A stretch of DNA of 64,000 nt from Alphaproteobacteria bacterium (GTDB lineage: Bacteria > Pseudomonadota > Alphaproteobacteria > Reyranellales > Reyranellaceae), in assembly GCA_019635875.1 (NCBI GenBank), contig JAHBYP010000003.1, forward strand, positions 620,001 to 684,000, written 5' to 3'. Under the pieces are notes generated by a model. That model was not told the origin of the DNA. It saw nothing but the letters and a program-made list of their open reading frames with translations, and ran no database searches. Of the stretch, positions 52,065-61,612 are shown one piece after another (the stretch's first letter is position 1; every line of letters begins with the position of its first letter). Position numbers and translations under genes: made by a program.

Positions 52065-52877
52065 TCAGAGCACCGCGAGCTGCGCGTTGAGCAGGTCGGT
52101 CACCAGCATGTAGCCCGGCGCATGCGTGATGCAGAACTCCGGCTTCACCGTGGCGATCACCGATTGCGGGGTGACGCCGCAGGCCCAGAACACCGGCAGC
52201 TCATCGTCGCGCACCTCGACCGGATCGCCGTAATCGGGCCTGGCGATGTCCTTGATGCCGATCATCTCGGGCTTGCCCAGATGCACCGGCGCGCCGTGCA
52301 CCGTGGGGAAGCGCGTCGTGACCTGCACGGCGCGGATCGCGTCCGCCGGTCTGAACGGGCGCATCGACACCACCATCGGGCCGTGGAACGGGCCAGCCGG
52401 CGCGGTGGCGATGCTGGTGCGGTACATCGGCACGTTGCTGTTGCAGCTGATGTGGCGGATATCGAGGCCGTTCTCGATCAGCGCCTCCTCGAAGCTGAAC
52501 GAGCAGCCGAGCGCGAAGGACACCAGATCGTCGCGCCAAACCGCGCGGATGTCGTCGACCTCGTCGACCAGCTCGCCCTTCTTCCACACGCGGTAACGCG
52601 GGATGTCGGTGCGGATGTCGAGGTCGGCGCCCAGCGCGGGCAGCCGCGGATCGCCGGGCTCCGACGCCGCCAGCAGCGGACAGGGCTTGGGGTTGAGGTG
52701 GCAGAAGCGGTGGAAGTCGGCCGCCAGCGCCGCCGGCAGGATCGCCAGGTTGGCCTGCACGTAGCCCGGCGCCATGCCCGCGGTCGGCCGGCGATGCGCA
52801 CCGGCGCGGATCTTCAGGCGGGCGGCGTGGCCGGTCTCGCGGGCCGTCGCGCCCAGGGCGCTCATCGTGGTGTCCAT
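52065..52877 (-). CDS. DUF1445/D-glutamate cyclase-family putative hydro-lyase
   Basis: 270 residues. Family blocks are [66 protein letters not shown] and [33 protein letters not shown]. Mammalian D-glutamate cyclase converts D-glutamate to 5-oxo-D-proline; bacterial relatives are annotated as putative hydro-lyases. Close spacing with DUF2848 downstream suggests one pathway. Confidence 0.87.
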   Translation of the reverse strand: MDTTMSALGATARETGHAARLKIRAGAHRRPTAGMAPGYVQANLAILPAALAADFHRFCHLNPKPCPLLAASEPGDPRLPALGADLDIRTDIPRYRVWKKGELVDEVDDIRAVWRDDLVSFALGCSFSFEEALIENGLDIRHISCNSNVPMYRTSIATAPAGPFHGPMVVSMRPFRPADAIRAVQVTTRFPTVHGAPVHLGKPEMIGIKDIARPDYGDPVEVRDDELPVFWACGVTPQSVIATVKPEFCITHAPGYMLVTDLLNAQLAVL

Positions 52878-52923
52878 GGCGGACCTCCGGGATACTGGGA
52901 CTGTGGCCCCTATCGTGCCATGC

Positions 52924-53739
52924 CTACACCGTCACGTCGACCGCGCCGCCGTCGACGCGTATGTTCTGGCCGTTGATGAAGGCGGCGCGGCTGCCGGCGA
53001 GGAAGGCGACCAGCTCGCCCACTTCCTCGGTGGTGGCGATGCGGCCCACCGGGTTGGGCATGTCATGCGCCGCCAGCCGGCGCAGCAGCGCATCGGGGTC
53101 GGGGTCGGCAGCCTCGGGCCAGTTCTCCTTCGTGCCGCGGCGGCGGGCGTTCTCGATCACCTCGGCCGTCGCAATCAGCCCTGGGCTGACGAGGTTGACG
53201 GTGATGCCCGTGCCGGCCAGCTCCTTGGCCAGGCCCACGGTCATCACCGGCAGCGCACCCTTGGCGGCGTAGTAATGCGGCATGCGCGCGTTGGGCCGCG
53301 TGCTGCCGATGGTGCCGACGAAGACGATGCGGCCCCAGCCGCGCGCCTTCATGCCCGGCACCAGGGCGCGCACCAGCCGAACGCCCGAGACCACGTTCTT
53401 CTCGTAGATCGCGAGCCAGTCGGCATCGGTCGCGGTCGACCAGAAGCCGCGCTCGGCGGTACCGTAATTGTTGACCAGCACGTCGACCTCGAGCCGCGCC
53501 GCGACCAGCGCGGCGATCACCGCCTCGGCCCCGTCGGCGCTCGCCACGTCGCCAGCGGCGATGGAGACCTTGCCGCCGTCCTTCTGAATCTGCGCCGCGA
53601 TGCGCTCGCAGGCGATCTCGTCGGCGCCGCTGACCACGACATGCGCACCCTCGCGCGCCAGCACGCGGGCGATGCCGGCGCCGGTGCCGCGACTCGATCC
53701 GGTGACCAGCGCCACCTTGCCGGCGAGCTCAAGATCCAT
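52924..53739 (-). CDS. SDR-family oxidoreductase
   Basis: 271 residues. TGSSRGTG cofactor motif, [10 protein letters not shown] in place of [13 protein letters not shown] with the catalytic Ser region weakly conserved (Thr/Gly), [19 protein letters not shown] with Tyr/Lys, and [18 protein letters not shown](P)-dependent, substrate unknown. First gene of a minus-strand group with DUF1445 and DUF2848. Confidence 0.88.
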   Translation of the reverse strand: MDLELAGKVALVTGSSRGTGAGIARVLAREGAHVVVSGADEIACERIAAQIQKDGGKVSIAAGDVASADGAEAVIAALVAARLEVDVLVNNYGTAERGFWSTATDADWLAIYEKNVVSGVRLVRALVPGMKARGWGRIVFVGTIGSTRPNARMPHYYAAKGALPVMTVGLAKELAGTGITVNLVSPGLIATAEVIENARRRGTKENWPEAADPDPDALLRRLAAHDMPNPVGRIATTEEVGELVAFLAGSRAAFINGQNIRVDGGAVDVTV

Positions 53740-53764
53740 GGCCGATGACCTCAGTTGGGCACCA

Positions 53765-53833
53765 CTGTCATCCCGAGCGCCGCGAGGGATCTTCGCCCTG
53801 ACGAAAGATTCCTCGCTGCGCTCGGAATGACAG
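53765..53833. repeat. Palindromic repeat family B, copy 5
   Basis: CTGTCATCCCGAGCGCCGCG...GGGATCTTCGCCCTGACGAAAGATTCC...CGCTCGGAATGACAG. Mixed arms combine the GGGATC and GGAATC subtypes. It lies between the TauD and SDR genes. Confidence 0.88.
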
Positions 53834-53835
53834 CT

Positions 53836-54726
53836 TCATGCCGCGTGCCGGTTCGTGTCCTCGCCCACCGCGATCGGCTTCTCGCCGCGGATGGTGGTGC
53901 GGCGCAGCTCGCGGCGGTAGCCGGCGTAGTCGTTGATCGCGAAGTGCTTGAGGCAGCGATTGTCCCAGATCGCCATCGCGCCCGGCGACCAGGTGAAGCG
54001 GCAGACGAACTCCGGCCGCACGGCGTGCCCGTAGAGGAAATTCAGGAGCGGCAGGCTCTCGCGCTCGGTCATGCCCTCGAAGCGCACGGTGTAGGCGACG
54101 TTGGCGAACAGCGCGCGCCTTCCCGACTCGGGATGCACGCGCACGATGGGGTGCACCATCTCGGCCATCGCGCTCTCGTCGTGGCGCACCTTCATGCTGC
54201 GCGCGTTGCGGTTGTCGTGGAACGCCGCACCCTTGGCATAGCCCTTGGCCCAGTACACCGCGCGCATCTTGTCGAGCGTCTGGCGCAGGCCCTCCGACAG
54301 GGTTTCGTAGGCGAGGTACTGGTTGGCGAACATGGTGTCGCCGCCATAGGGCGGCAGCTCGCGCGCGTGCAGGAAAGTGAAGGCCGGCGGCGTCTCCAGA
54401 AAGCTCCAGTCGGAATGCCAGTTGCCGCCGAAGGTCGGGTTCTTGCCCTCGTCCGCCTCCTTGGCGACCTTCAGCACACTGGGATGCGTCTCCTCGCCCT
54501 CGACGAAGGGATCGCGGCCGAACGTCCCGAAGTAGCCGGCGAAGCGCGCCTGGTCGAGATCGGTCATGCCTTCCTGGCCGCGCAGGAAGACGCAGCAATG
54601 CTCGATCAGGGCCTTGCGGATCTCGGCCACCGTCTGCTCGTCGAGCGGCTTCTTCAGATCGGGCCCATCGATCTCCGCGCCGCAGCCGCCGGCCAGGCGT
54701 CGCACAGCGATACGCTGATAGGTCAT
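53836..54726 (-). CDS. TauD/TfdA-family 2-oxoglutarate-dependent dioxygenase
   Basis: 296 residues from ATG 54726 (GGGAGCGACC upstream). The Fe(II) facial triad is visible as WHSDWSF (His and Asp) and the distal His in NRCLKHFAINDYAGYRRELRRTTIRG, with the 2-oxoglutarate-binding Arg close by. The family hydroxylates taurine, 2,4-D and many other acids, releasing sulfite or a leaving group. The substrate is unknown. It is divergent from the nitronate monooxygenase gene. Confidence 0.9.
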   Translation of the reverse strand: MTYQRIAVRRLAGGCGAEIDGPDLKKPLDEQTVAEIRKALIEHCCVFLRGQEGMTDLDQARFAGYFGTFGRDPFVEGEETHPSVLKVAKEADEGKNPTFGGNWHSDWSFLETPPAFTFLHARELPPYGGDTMFANQYLAYETLSEGLRQTLDKMRAVYWAKGYAKGAAFHDNRNARSMKVRHDESAMAEMVHPIVRVHPESGRRALFANVAYTVRFEGMTERESLPLLNFLYGHAVRPEFVCRFTWSPGAMAIWDNRCLKHFAINDYAGYRRELRRTTIRGEKPIAVGEDTNRHAA

Positions 54727-54849
54727 GGTCGCTCCCTCCGGCCGTCGGTACTGGTCAACGGCCGTTGCTTCGGTACAAGGTACGCGCCGCAGCGGGGCGC
54801 GTCGATGGGCGCTTCCGCGCGTCGAAATCGGGGCAGGGAACCGCTCACC

Positions 54850-55824
54850 ATGATCAAGACTCGCTTCACCGAGATGTTCGGCATCCAGCACCCGATCGTG
54901 CAGGGCGGCATGCAATGGGTCGGCCGCGCCGAGCTCGCCTCGGCGGTCTCCAACGCCGGCGCGCTGGGCATCATCACCGGGCTGACGCAGCCGACGCCGG
55001 AAGATCTCTCCAGGGAGATCAAGCGTTGCCGCGAGATGACCGACAAGCCGTTCGGCGTGAATCTCACCATCCTGCCCACCCTCGTGCCGCGTCCCTATGG
55101 TGAGTACATCGACGCCATCGTCCAGTCGGGCGTGAAGATCGTCGAGACCGCCGGCAACAACCCCAAGCCCTTCCTGCCCAAGTTCAAGGACGCCGGCATC
55201 AAGGTGATCCACAAATGCACCTCGGTGCGCCACGGCGTCACCGCCGAGCGCGTCGGCGTCGATGCGATCTCGATGGACGGCTTCGAGTGCGCCGGCCATC
55301 CGGGTGAAGACGACGTGCCCAACCTCGTGCTGCTGCCGGCGGCGGCCAACGTGATCAAGATCCCGATGCTGGCCTCGGGCGGCTTCGCCGATGCGCGCGG
55401 CCTGGTGGCGGCGCTGGCGCTGGGCTGCGACGGCATCAACATGGGCACGCGCTTCATGGCGACCAAGGAAGCGCCGATCCACCAGAACGTGAAGGAGAAG
55501 ATCGTCGGCTCCGACGAGCGCTCGACCGCGCTGATATTCCGCACCCTGCGCAACACCAGCCGCGTCTACGGCAACTCGGTGGCCAGGAAGGCGATCGAGA
55601 TGGAGGCCGAGGGCAAGACCATCCAGGAGATCGGTCCCATCGTCTCGGGCGCCAAGGGCCGCGTGGTCTACGAGACCGGCGATCTCGAGCACGGCGTGTG
55701 GTCGGCCGGCACCTGCATGGGCCTGATCAACGACATCCCGAGCTGCAAGGAGCTTGTCGAGCGCATCGTGCGCGAGGCCGAGGACATCATGCGGGGCAAG
55801 TTCCAGAAGATGATGGTGGCGTGA
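54850..55824 (+). CDS. Nitronate monooxygenase-family FMN enzyme
   Basis: 324 residues from ATG 54850. TIM-barrel FMN enzyme: HPIVQGGMQWVGRAELASAVSNAGALGIITG, VIHKCTSVRHGVTAERVGVDAISMDGFECAGHPGEDDVPN with the His shared by nitronate monooxygenases, MLASGGFADARGLVAALALG and GTRFMATKEAPIH. It oxidises alkyl nitronates or related compounds. No nitro-specific neighbour is present. Its stop is followed by a family C repeat interrupted by an IS110 element. Confidence 0.9.
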   Translation: MIKTRFTEMFGIQHPIVQGGMQWVGRAELASAVSNAGALGIITGLTQPTPEDLSREIKRCREMTDKPFGVNLTILPTLVPRPYGEYIDAIVQSGVKIVETAGNNPKPFLPKFKDAGIKVIHKCTSVRHGVTAERVGVDAISMDGFECAGHPGEDDVPNLVLLPAAANVIKIPMLASGGFADARGLVAALALGCDGINMGTRFMATKEAPIHQNVKEKIVGSDERSTALIFRTLRNTSRVYGNSVARKAIEMEAEGKTIQEIGPIVSGAKGRVVYETGDLEHGVWSAGTCMGLINDIPSCKELVERIVREAEDIMRGKFQKMMVA

Positions 55825-55936
55825 TTTCCTTCTCCCCGCGAAGGCGGGGAGAAGGTGCCGAGCGCCAGCGAGGCGGATGAGGGGCTTTCTCGCGCAACAC
55901 CCGGCGATGTCGTTGTTGACGCGCCGCGAAGCCCCT

Positions 55937-56114
55937 TGTGTATCGGGAAAGGACTAGAGTTCGCGAGCGGACGGCCGTTAGCAGCGGCCGTCCGCCGCGA
56001 AGCAGAGACCGTATTGCCCCTAGGCCCGAAGACCGTGGATGAGCATGGTCCGCTTCGTGTCTTCCTCGACCCGAACAGTTGAACGGGCTGCGAGCCCGAA
56101 CGAGCAAGGAAGGG
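55937..56114 (+). ncRNA. Candidate IS110 bridge RNA (left-end non-coding region)
   Basis: The 178 bp before the transposase carry a perfect 11-bp stem GCGGACGGCCG / CGGCCGTCCGC (55967-55995, 7-nt loop) and a second hairpin around GGGCTGCGAGCCC near 56084. IS110-group elements are known to encode a structured bridge RNA in the left non-coding end that pairs with donor and target DNA. Assignment here is from position and structure only; loop-to-target complementarity was not resolved. Confidence 0.5.
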
Positions 56115-57080
56115 ATGACGAAGATGGCACGGAACGAGGGTCTTGTCGGCCTCGATGTCTCGAAGGAATGGCTCGATTGTCACGTGCTGCCGAGCGGCGA
56201 GACGTGGCGCATGCGCAACGACGCGGCGGGCCACGCCGCGCTGATCGAACGGCTGGGCGCGCTGGGCGTGCGGTGCGCGGTGCTGGAAGCCTCGGGCGGC
56301 TACGAGAAGACGGCGGTATCGGCGCTGTGGGCGGCCGGGCTGCGGGTGCGGGTGGTCGATCCCAAGCGGGTGCGCCACTTCGCCAAGGCGCTGGCTCGGG
56401 CCAAGAACGACCGCATCGATGCGCAGGTAATCGCCCGCTTCGGCCTGGCCACGGCGGACGATCGCGACACGACGATCCTGCCCGATGCCCGGCGCGCGGC
56501 GCTGGGCGAGCTGCTCGCCGCGCGCCACGATCTGCTCGATCACCGCACGGCGCTGCGGCAGCAGCAGCGCAGCATCGCCGCCGATGTCGCCCAGATCATG
56601 GCCCAACCGCTGGCGGCGCTCGAGCAGGCGCTCGCCACGCTGGACGGCAAGATCGCCGAGGCCATCGCCGCGCACACGCCGTTCGCCGCCTTGGCGCGCC
56701 GCCTCGGCAGCGTGCCCGGGCTGGGGCCGGTGGCGATCGCCGCCCTGATCGCCTGGCTGCCCGAGCTCGGCAAGCTCTCGCGCCGCAAGCTGGCGCGTCT
56801 CGTCGGCGTCGCGCCCTTCGACGACGACAGCGGCCCGCGCCGCGGCGTGCGCGTCATCCAGGGCGGGCGCACCAAGCTGCGCAACGTGCTCTACATGTCG
56901 GCCATGGTCGCCGCCACCACCGCCTGCAACCCGACCCTCAACGCCCACTACACGGCGCTGCGGGCCAAGGGCAAGGCCGCCAAGCTCGCCATCATTGCCT
57001 GTCTGCGCCGCCTGCTCGGCATGCTCAACGCCATGGTCGCGCGCGACCAGGACTGGCAACCCGCGGCGCTCGCCGCCTGA
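56115..57080 (+). CDS. IS110-family transposase (DEDD/serine recombinase type)
   Basis: 321 residues from ATG 56115 with AAGGA upstream. N-terminal RuvC-like DEDD domain: GLDVSKEWLDCHV (Asp), LEASGGYEK (Glu), KNDRIDAQVIARFG (two Asp). C-terminal Transposase_20 domain: VPGLGPVAIAALIAWLPELG and GVAPFDDDSGPRRG, which contains the conserved Ser, then RTKLRNVLYMSA. Full length and apparently intact. Confidence 0.93.
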   Translation: MTKMARNEGLVGLDVSKEWLDCHVLPSGETWRMRNDAAGHAALIERLGALGVRCAVLEASGGYEKTAVSALWAAGLRVRVVDPKRVRHFAKALARAKNDRIDAQVIARFGLATADDRDTTILPDARRAALGELLAARHDLLDHRTALRQQQRSIAADVAQIMAQPLAALEQALATLDGKIAEAIAAHTPFAALARRLGSVPGLGPVAIAALIAWLPELGKLSRRKLARLVGVAPFDDDSGPRRGVRVIQGGRTKLRNVLYMSAMVAATTACNPTLNAHYTALRAKGKAAKLAIIACLRRLLGMLNAMVARDQDWQPAALAA

Positions 57081-57128
57081 GCCTGCCGAGCTGTCGGCGC
57101 AATGCGCCGACGGCTTGCCGAGCCCAAC

Positions 57129-57215
57129 GAACCGGGGCAGCGGCCGGGTCAAGGCCGTAGCCGCGCCAGCGGGCGCGCGAACGCGCGCGCCTTGACGCGG
57201 TCGCTGCTCCGGTTC
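57129..57215. repeat. Large inverted repeat in the IS110 right end
   Basis: Arms of 27 bp (57129-57155 and 57189-57215), GAACCGGgGCAGCG... versus complement with three mismatches, around a GC-rich 33-bp loop. It sits downstream of the transposase and would form a strong stem-loop in RNA or extruded DNA. A smaller perfect hairpin GTCGGCGC-aat-GCGCCGAC precedes it near 57092. Confidence 0.85.
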
Positions 57216-57295
57216 ACTCAACCTCTCCACAATACAGTTGCTCATCCGGCGCTTCGCGCCACCTTCTCCCCGCCTTCGCGGGGAGAAGGATAAGC

Positions 57296-60200
57296 TCAAT
57301 AGTCCCATTCCATCTTGATGCCGACGCGGCCGGTCGAGCGGCCGGACTTGTCGGCGCCGACATCGGCTTCGATCTTGGTGTTGCGCATGATGTCGATCTC
57401 GACCACGCCGCGGCTGGAGTCCGCCGTGGCACCCTGCTTGGCGCCAACGTAGATCCCCGGGGCGACGTAGCGGCCGGCTTCCAGCGTGATCGAGGCGGGA
57501 TCCTCGTTCGCCGAATCGACCGCCAGACGATCGAGGCCCAGGCCGCCGCGGATGCGCGCCAGGAAGCCGCGCCCCTGCGAGACGCCGGTCAGCTCGGCCA
57601 GGGCCTGCGCCGCCGAGACCAGCTCGAAGGGACTGAGCTTTGAGCCGGACTTGCCGAACAGCAGCGTCGCCATCACCTCGTCCGGCGGCATCTCCGGCGA
57701 CGAGCGCAGCTCGATCCTGGGCGCGCGGCTGGTGCCGGAGATCACGATCTCGGCGGTGCCGCCGTTGATCGGCGCCGAGGCGACGAAGTCGAGCAGCGGC
57801 TCGATGGTTTCGAGGTCGATCAGGCTGACATTGCCGCGCGTGAATCTCAGACGCTTGCCGGCCAGGTTGAAGTCGCCGCGCCGCAGGCTGAGATTGCCGA
57901 CCACGCCGGGCTTCGAGGCGTCGCCCGAGACCTGGAAGCGCCCGCCCACCTCGGCGTCCAGCCCGCGGCCGCGCACGAACACCGCGCGCGGCGCGTCGAT
58001 GGTCAGCGCCAGGTTGACCGCCGCGCCGCGCGGCGGCCCAGTCGGCACCGGCTTGCCGGCGCGCACCGGACGCGGCGGCGGTGGCTGCTTGATGGCGCCG
58101 GGCTTGTTGATCTCGCGCACCGGCAGGGTTGGATAGCTCGCCACCTGGCTCGCGCCGATGGTGAGCTCGGCACGGTCGATGGTGACCGGCCCGCTGACCG
58201 TGAGGCCGTTGGTCGCCGCACCCGTCACGCGCAGGTTCGACGAGATCGTGGCGACCAGGTCGTCGCGATTGACCAGCGCGGCGCGGCGCGTGGTGACCTG
58301 AAGATCGACGGGGAAGCCACGCGCCGCGTCGAGCTGCACGGTGCCCGTGGCATTGATGTCGCCGCTGCCGCCGGTCGAGGCGACCAGGCGCTCGATCGCC
58401 AGCGCATTGCCGTTGAGCCGCAGGACGGCGTCGCCGCCCTGCAGGCGCAGACCCGCGACCGGCAGGGTGAGCGCGATGCCTCTCAGGGTGACATTGCCCT
58501 GCCCGGTGATCGAGTCGCCGGCAATCCTCAGGCTCACGTCGGGCGTCGCCGTGCCGCGCAGTCCCTGCACCGTCGAGCCGACCAGGGGCGCGAAGGGCCC
58601 GAGATCGAGCGTGCCGGCGATGGCGGCGTTGGTGGGTCCGCCCGCGAGCGACGCATCGCCCTTGATGGTCAGCCGACTTGCCGCGCCGGCCGCGACCTGT
58701 GTGTCGAACGTGGCACGATTGCCGGAGAGTGCCGCTGACCCGGTGACGTTCAGCGCCGGCAGCAGCTCGGTCATCGGCCGGCGCAGGCGCATGGCGGCAA
58801 TGGTGAAGGTCGACTCGACCCGCGGCGCGGCCAACGCGCCCCGCACCCGCGCCTTGGCCTGCAGCGTGCCGACCATATCGACGCCGGGCGCGATCTTGCC
58901 GATCGCCACCAGCGGGAAGCCGGCGATCTCGATGCCCAAATCGCTCTGACCTGAATCCAGCGTGCCGGCGACATTGACGCGACCGTCGGCGATGCGAAGC
59001 GACGTCGGCTCGACCACGACCCGCGATCCCTCGATGCGCGCCTTCGATGCCCCGGCCAGGGCGATCGGCAGGTCCGCGAACCGGCCGGTGGCACGCGCCA
59101 GCTCGATGACGAATCCATCGGCGAACTCGCGCAGCTTCGCCGCGAGTTGCGCATTGGTGCGCGGTCCCCTGGCGTCCACCGTCACATCGAGCGCCGCGCG
59201 TTCACCGCCGACGGTCAGCGCCACCTGGCTCAGCTCGTCGATGCCGCGCAGGCCGGTGGCGCGCGCGCTGCCCTCGATGCCGGCGCGGCCCAGCGGATCG
59301 ACGAGCGTGGCATCCACGTCCAGGGCCGCGGCCTCGAAGCCGCCGCCCTGCAGGCCCTTGCCGCGCACCACCGTCTTCACGCGACCGCCGGGCACCTCGT
59401 TGTCGGTGGTGACGTCCAACTCCACCGAGCCCGCGAGCTTCTGGCCGATGACGCGGCCGATCTCGGCAAGGTCGCCCAGCCTGGCGCGCGCGCTGCCCGT
59501 CGCGCTGCTGGCGGTGACCGTCAAATCCTTCGAGTCGATGGTCGAGCTGGCCCAGCGCGCGTCGATCGTCGGCACCGTCAGTGTGCCGTCGGCGGCGCGC
59601 GCGAAGCGGGCGTCGATACGCAAGGGCTGGTCGGCGAGATCGCCGCTGGCGTTGAGCGCCCCGGATACCGCCTCGCCTCGCACTTGCGCGTCCAGCGACA
59701 GCGCGAGGCGACCGGCACGCAGCGTCTCGTGCACAAGATCCACCGCATCCGCCGACAGCTTCACCGCGATTCCGTCGGGGCGCATCGCGACCGTCGCCCT
59801 GGCATTGACCGCACCGGCGAACCGCCGATCGATCGCCGCCAGGCGTGCCGCCGCCAGCGACGCCTCGATATCGCCGTCCTGGCCGCGCCCCTGGCCGGAC
59901 ATCTCGAAGGCCAGCGCGTCGCTTTCGATGCGCAAGGCGCGCAAGGTCCAGCGCTGATCCGGCTGCGCCGTTGCCGCGCCGCTCAGCCGGATATCCGGCG
60001 TGGTCACGCCGGTGGGCACGCCCTCGACGGACAGGTTCTGCAGGATGCCCCGCCACTCCACGCCGGCCTGCCCCTGCGCCATGCGCACCGTCACGTCGAC
60101 GGTGCCACGACCGGTGATTGGCCGGCCGGCGAGCGTCGAGATCGTCGCGGCGTCGGCGATGGCGAGCCTCGCCCTGGCCTCGCCGCTGCGGCTGGCGGGT

Positions 60201-61612
60201 TGGTAGGCTCCAGCGCCCTTGAGCGAGGCGAACGCCGAGGCCAGCTCCGCCGCGTCGACGACGATCCGTCCATCGGGCTGCAGCGCGGTCTTGGCGCTGA
60301 AGTCGACCCGGGTCGGCGGCATGCCGCGGCCATCGACCGTGGGTGCCGTGACGTCGAGGGCATGGCCGCTCAGCGTCATGGTGGCCTGCATGCGGGCGCC
60401 GATGTCGCGCGCCTCGGCATCGATGGTGACATCCGCGTCGCGCGCCGAGGCGCCGTCCGGCCCGTTGATCTCGGCGGCGCGAATGCGCGCGTTGAGGCGC
60501 GGCTTCGCGGTCGTGCCGGAGAGGCGCAGATCGAGGCCAAGATCGCGCCAGGTCGTGCCAGCCAGCAAGTCACGCAAGCCGCCCGCCTCGGCGGCGGCCA
60601 GCGTGATTTCGCCGTCGATCCTGCGGTCCTTCAGCCCGTACTTGCCCGTCGCGCGCAACCGGATCGGTGCGGCAACGGCCGTGAGCTCGCGCACGTCGAG
60701 CAGCGCATCGCTGATCGTCGCCTGCCCGTCGATCCGCAGCGGTTGGCGCACGATGCGCGCCAGCGGCCCGTCGGGCAGGCCGGGCGCGGCGGCCTCGAGC
60801 TTCAACGCAATCGCCGTCACATCGCCCTGTGGCCGCCAGACCAGCGAGCCCCGCGCAGACATCGCATCGCCGCCCTCGAAGGTCAGCTCGGCGTTGCCCT
60901 GCCGCTCGTCGCCGTTGGCCACCAATCGCGCCGAGACTTCCTTGAGGTCGGGACGGCCGACCAGGCTGGCGATCAGGCCCGACTCGCCTTCCTGCAGCGA
61001 CACGCTGGCGGCGACGACGCGTCTGAAGATGTCATAGCGACCGTCGATCGACAGCCGCCCCTCGCGGCCGTCGGTGCGTTCCAGCAGCAGCCTGACGTCG
61101 CTCTGGCCGGTGTCGGCGGCGACCGAGGCATTGCCCGCCAGCTTCCAGCGCGAATCCATCGGCGCGGCGGGCGCGCGGACATGGATCTCGTCGACCGCAA
61201 GCGCCTTGAGATCAACACCTATCGGCAGGCTGAAGCCGCCGCCCGACGATGGCGGCGCCGGCTCGCCCGGCGCGTCGGGCTGGCGCATCATCTCGACGCG
61301 CCGGGCCGCCAGGCGGTCGATGCGCAGCCGGTCGCTGAACAGCGAGGTGAAGGCCCAGTCGACATGCGCCTGGTCGATCCGCAGCCACACGCCGCGGCGG
61401 TCGGCGAGCTCGATACGATCGATGGTGAGGTTCGTCGGGAAATAGCCGTGCGAGCCGCTGATCGCGACCCGCATGTCGGGTGACGACGCCATCGACGCGA
61501 CGGCGCCCATCAGCCAGCGCTGGCCCAGCCGCGTCTGCAGTCCAGCGAACACAACGACCGCGACCGACACCAGGCCGATCGCTGTGAGAGCGATGGCCCG
61601 CCGCACGCGCAT
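57296..61612 (-). CDS. tamB: Translocation and assembly module protein TamB
   Basis: 1438 residues. An N-terminal membrane anchor (AIALTAIGLVSVAVVVFAG) precedes a very long periplasmic beta-taco of AsmA-like repeats, ending in the conserved DUF490 region (SGTSRAPRIELRSSPEMPPDEVMATLLFGKS, ITLEAGRYVAPGIYVGAKQG, terminal GIKMEWDY). It spans the periplasm, couples to TamA, and is implicated in outer-membrane protein assembly and inter-membrane lipid transport. It overlaps the tamA stop by 1 bp. Length is in the usual range. Confidence 0.95.
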   Translation of the reverse strand: MRVRRAIALTAIGLVSVAVVVFAGLQTRLGQRWLMGAVASMASSPDMRVAISGSHGYFPTNLTIDRIELADRRGVWLRIDQAHVDWAFTSLFSDRLRIDRLAARRVEMMRQPDAPGEPAPPSSGGGFSLPIGVDLKALAVDEIHVRAPAAPMDSRWKLAGNASVAADTGQSDVRLLLERTDGREGRLSIDGRYDIFRRVVAASVSLQEGESGLIASLVGRPDLKEVSARLVANGDERQGNAELTFEGGDAMSARGSLVWRPQGDVTAIALKLEAAAPGLPDGPLARIVRQPLRIDGQATISDALLDVRELTAVAAPIRLRATGKYGLKDRRIDGEITLAAAEAGGLRDLLAGTTWRDLGLDLRLSGTTAKPRLNARIRAAEINGPDGASARDADVTIDAEARDIGARMQATMTLSGHALDVTAPTVDGRGMPPTRVDFSAKTALQPDGRIVVDAAELASAFASLKGAGAYQPASRSGEARARLAIADAATISTLAGRPITGRGTVDVTVRMAQGQAGVEWRGILQNLSVEGVPTGVTTPDIRLSGAATAQPDQRWTLRALRIESDALAFEMSGQGRGQDGDIEASLAAARLAAIDRRFAGAVNARATVAMRPDGIAVKLSADAVDLVHETLRAGRLALSLDAQVRGEAVSGALNASGDLADQPLRIDARFARAADGTLTVPTIDARWASSTIDSKDLTVTASSATGSARARLGDLAEIGRVIGQKLAGSVELDVTTDNEVPGGRVKTVVRGKGLQGGGFEAAALDVDATLVDPLGRAGIEGSARATGLRGIDELSQVALTVGGERAALDVTVDARGPRTNAQLAAKLREFADGFVIELARATGRFADLPIALAGASKARIEGSRVVVEPTSLRIADGRVNVAGTLDSGQSDLGIEIAGFPLVAIGKIAPGVDMVGTLQAKARVRGALAAPRVESTFTIAAMRLRRPMTELLPALNVTGSAALSGNRATFDTQVAAGAASRLTIKGDASLAGGPTNAAIAGTLDLGPFAPLVGSTVQGLRGTATPDVSLRIAGDSITGQGNVTLRGIALTLPVAGLRLQGGDAVLRLNGNALAIERLVASTGGSGDINATGTVQLDAARGFPVDLQVTTRRAALVNRDDLVATISSNLRVTGAATNGLTVSGPVTIDRAELTIGASQVASYPTLPVREINKPGAIKQPPPPRPVRAGKPVPTGPPRGAAVNLALTIDAPRAVFVRGRGLDAEVGGRFQVSGDASKPGVVGNLSLRRGDFNLAGKRLRFTRGNVSLIDLETIEPLLDFVASAPINGGTAEIVISGTSRAPRIELRSSPEMPPDEVMATLLFGKSGSKLSPFELVSAAQALAELTGVSQGRGFLARIRGGLGLDRLAVDSANEDPASITLEAGRYVAPGIYVGAKQGATADSSRGVVEIDIMRNTKIEADVGADKSGRSTGRVGIKMEWDY

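Larger units (their letters stand above)
55937..57240 (+). mobile_element. IS110-family insertion sequence, about 1.3 kb
   Basis: One transposase frame, about 178 bp of non-coding left end and about 160 bp of non-coding right end, bounded by the two halves of a family C palindrome. A CT dinucleotide occurs at both junctions and could be a minimal core or target match. No terminal inverted repeats are obvious, as usual for IS110. Confidence 0.85.
55829..57289. repeat. Palindromic repeat family C, copy 3, split by an IS110 element
   Basis: The left part (55829-55936) matches the intact copy at 33515 up to GCGAAGCCCCT, and the right part (57241-57289) resumes at CTCATCCGGCGCTTCGCGCC...CTCCCCGC. 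The insertion fell in the arm sequence CCCCTCATCCG. The two parts together rebuild a full copy. Confidence 0.88.

Noticed and set aside
56079-56114. 12-residue upstream extension of the IS110 transposase
   Set aside because: No ribosome site; ATG at 56115 has AAGGA and begins just before the conserved domain.
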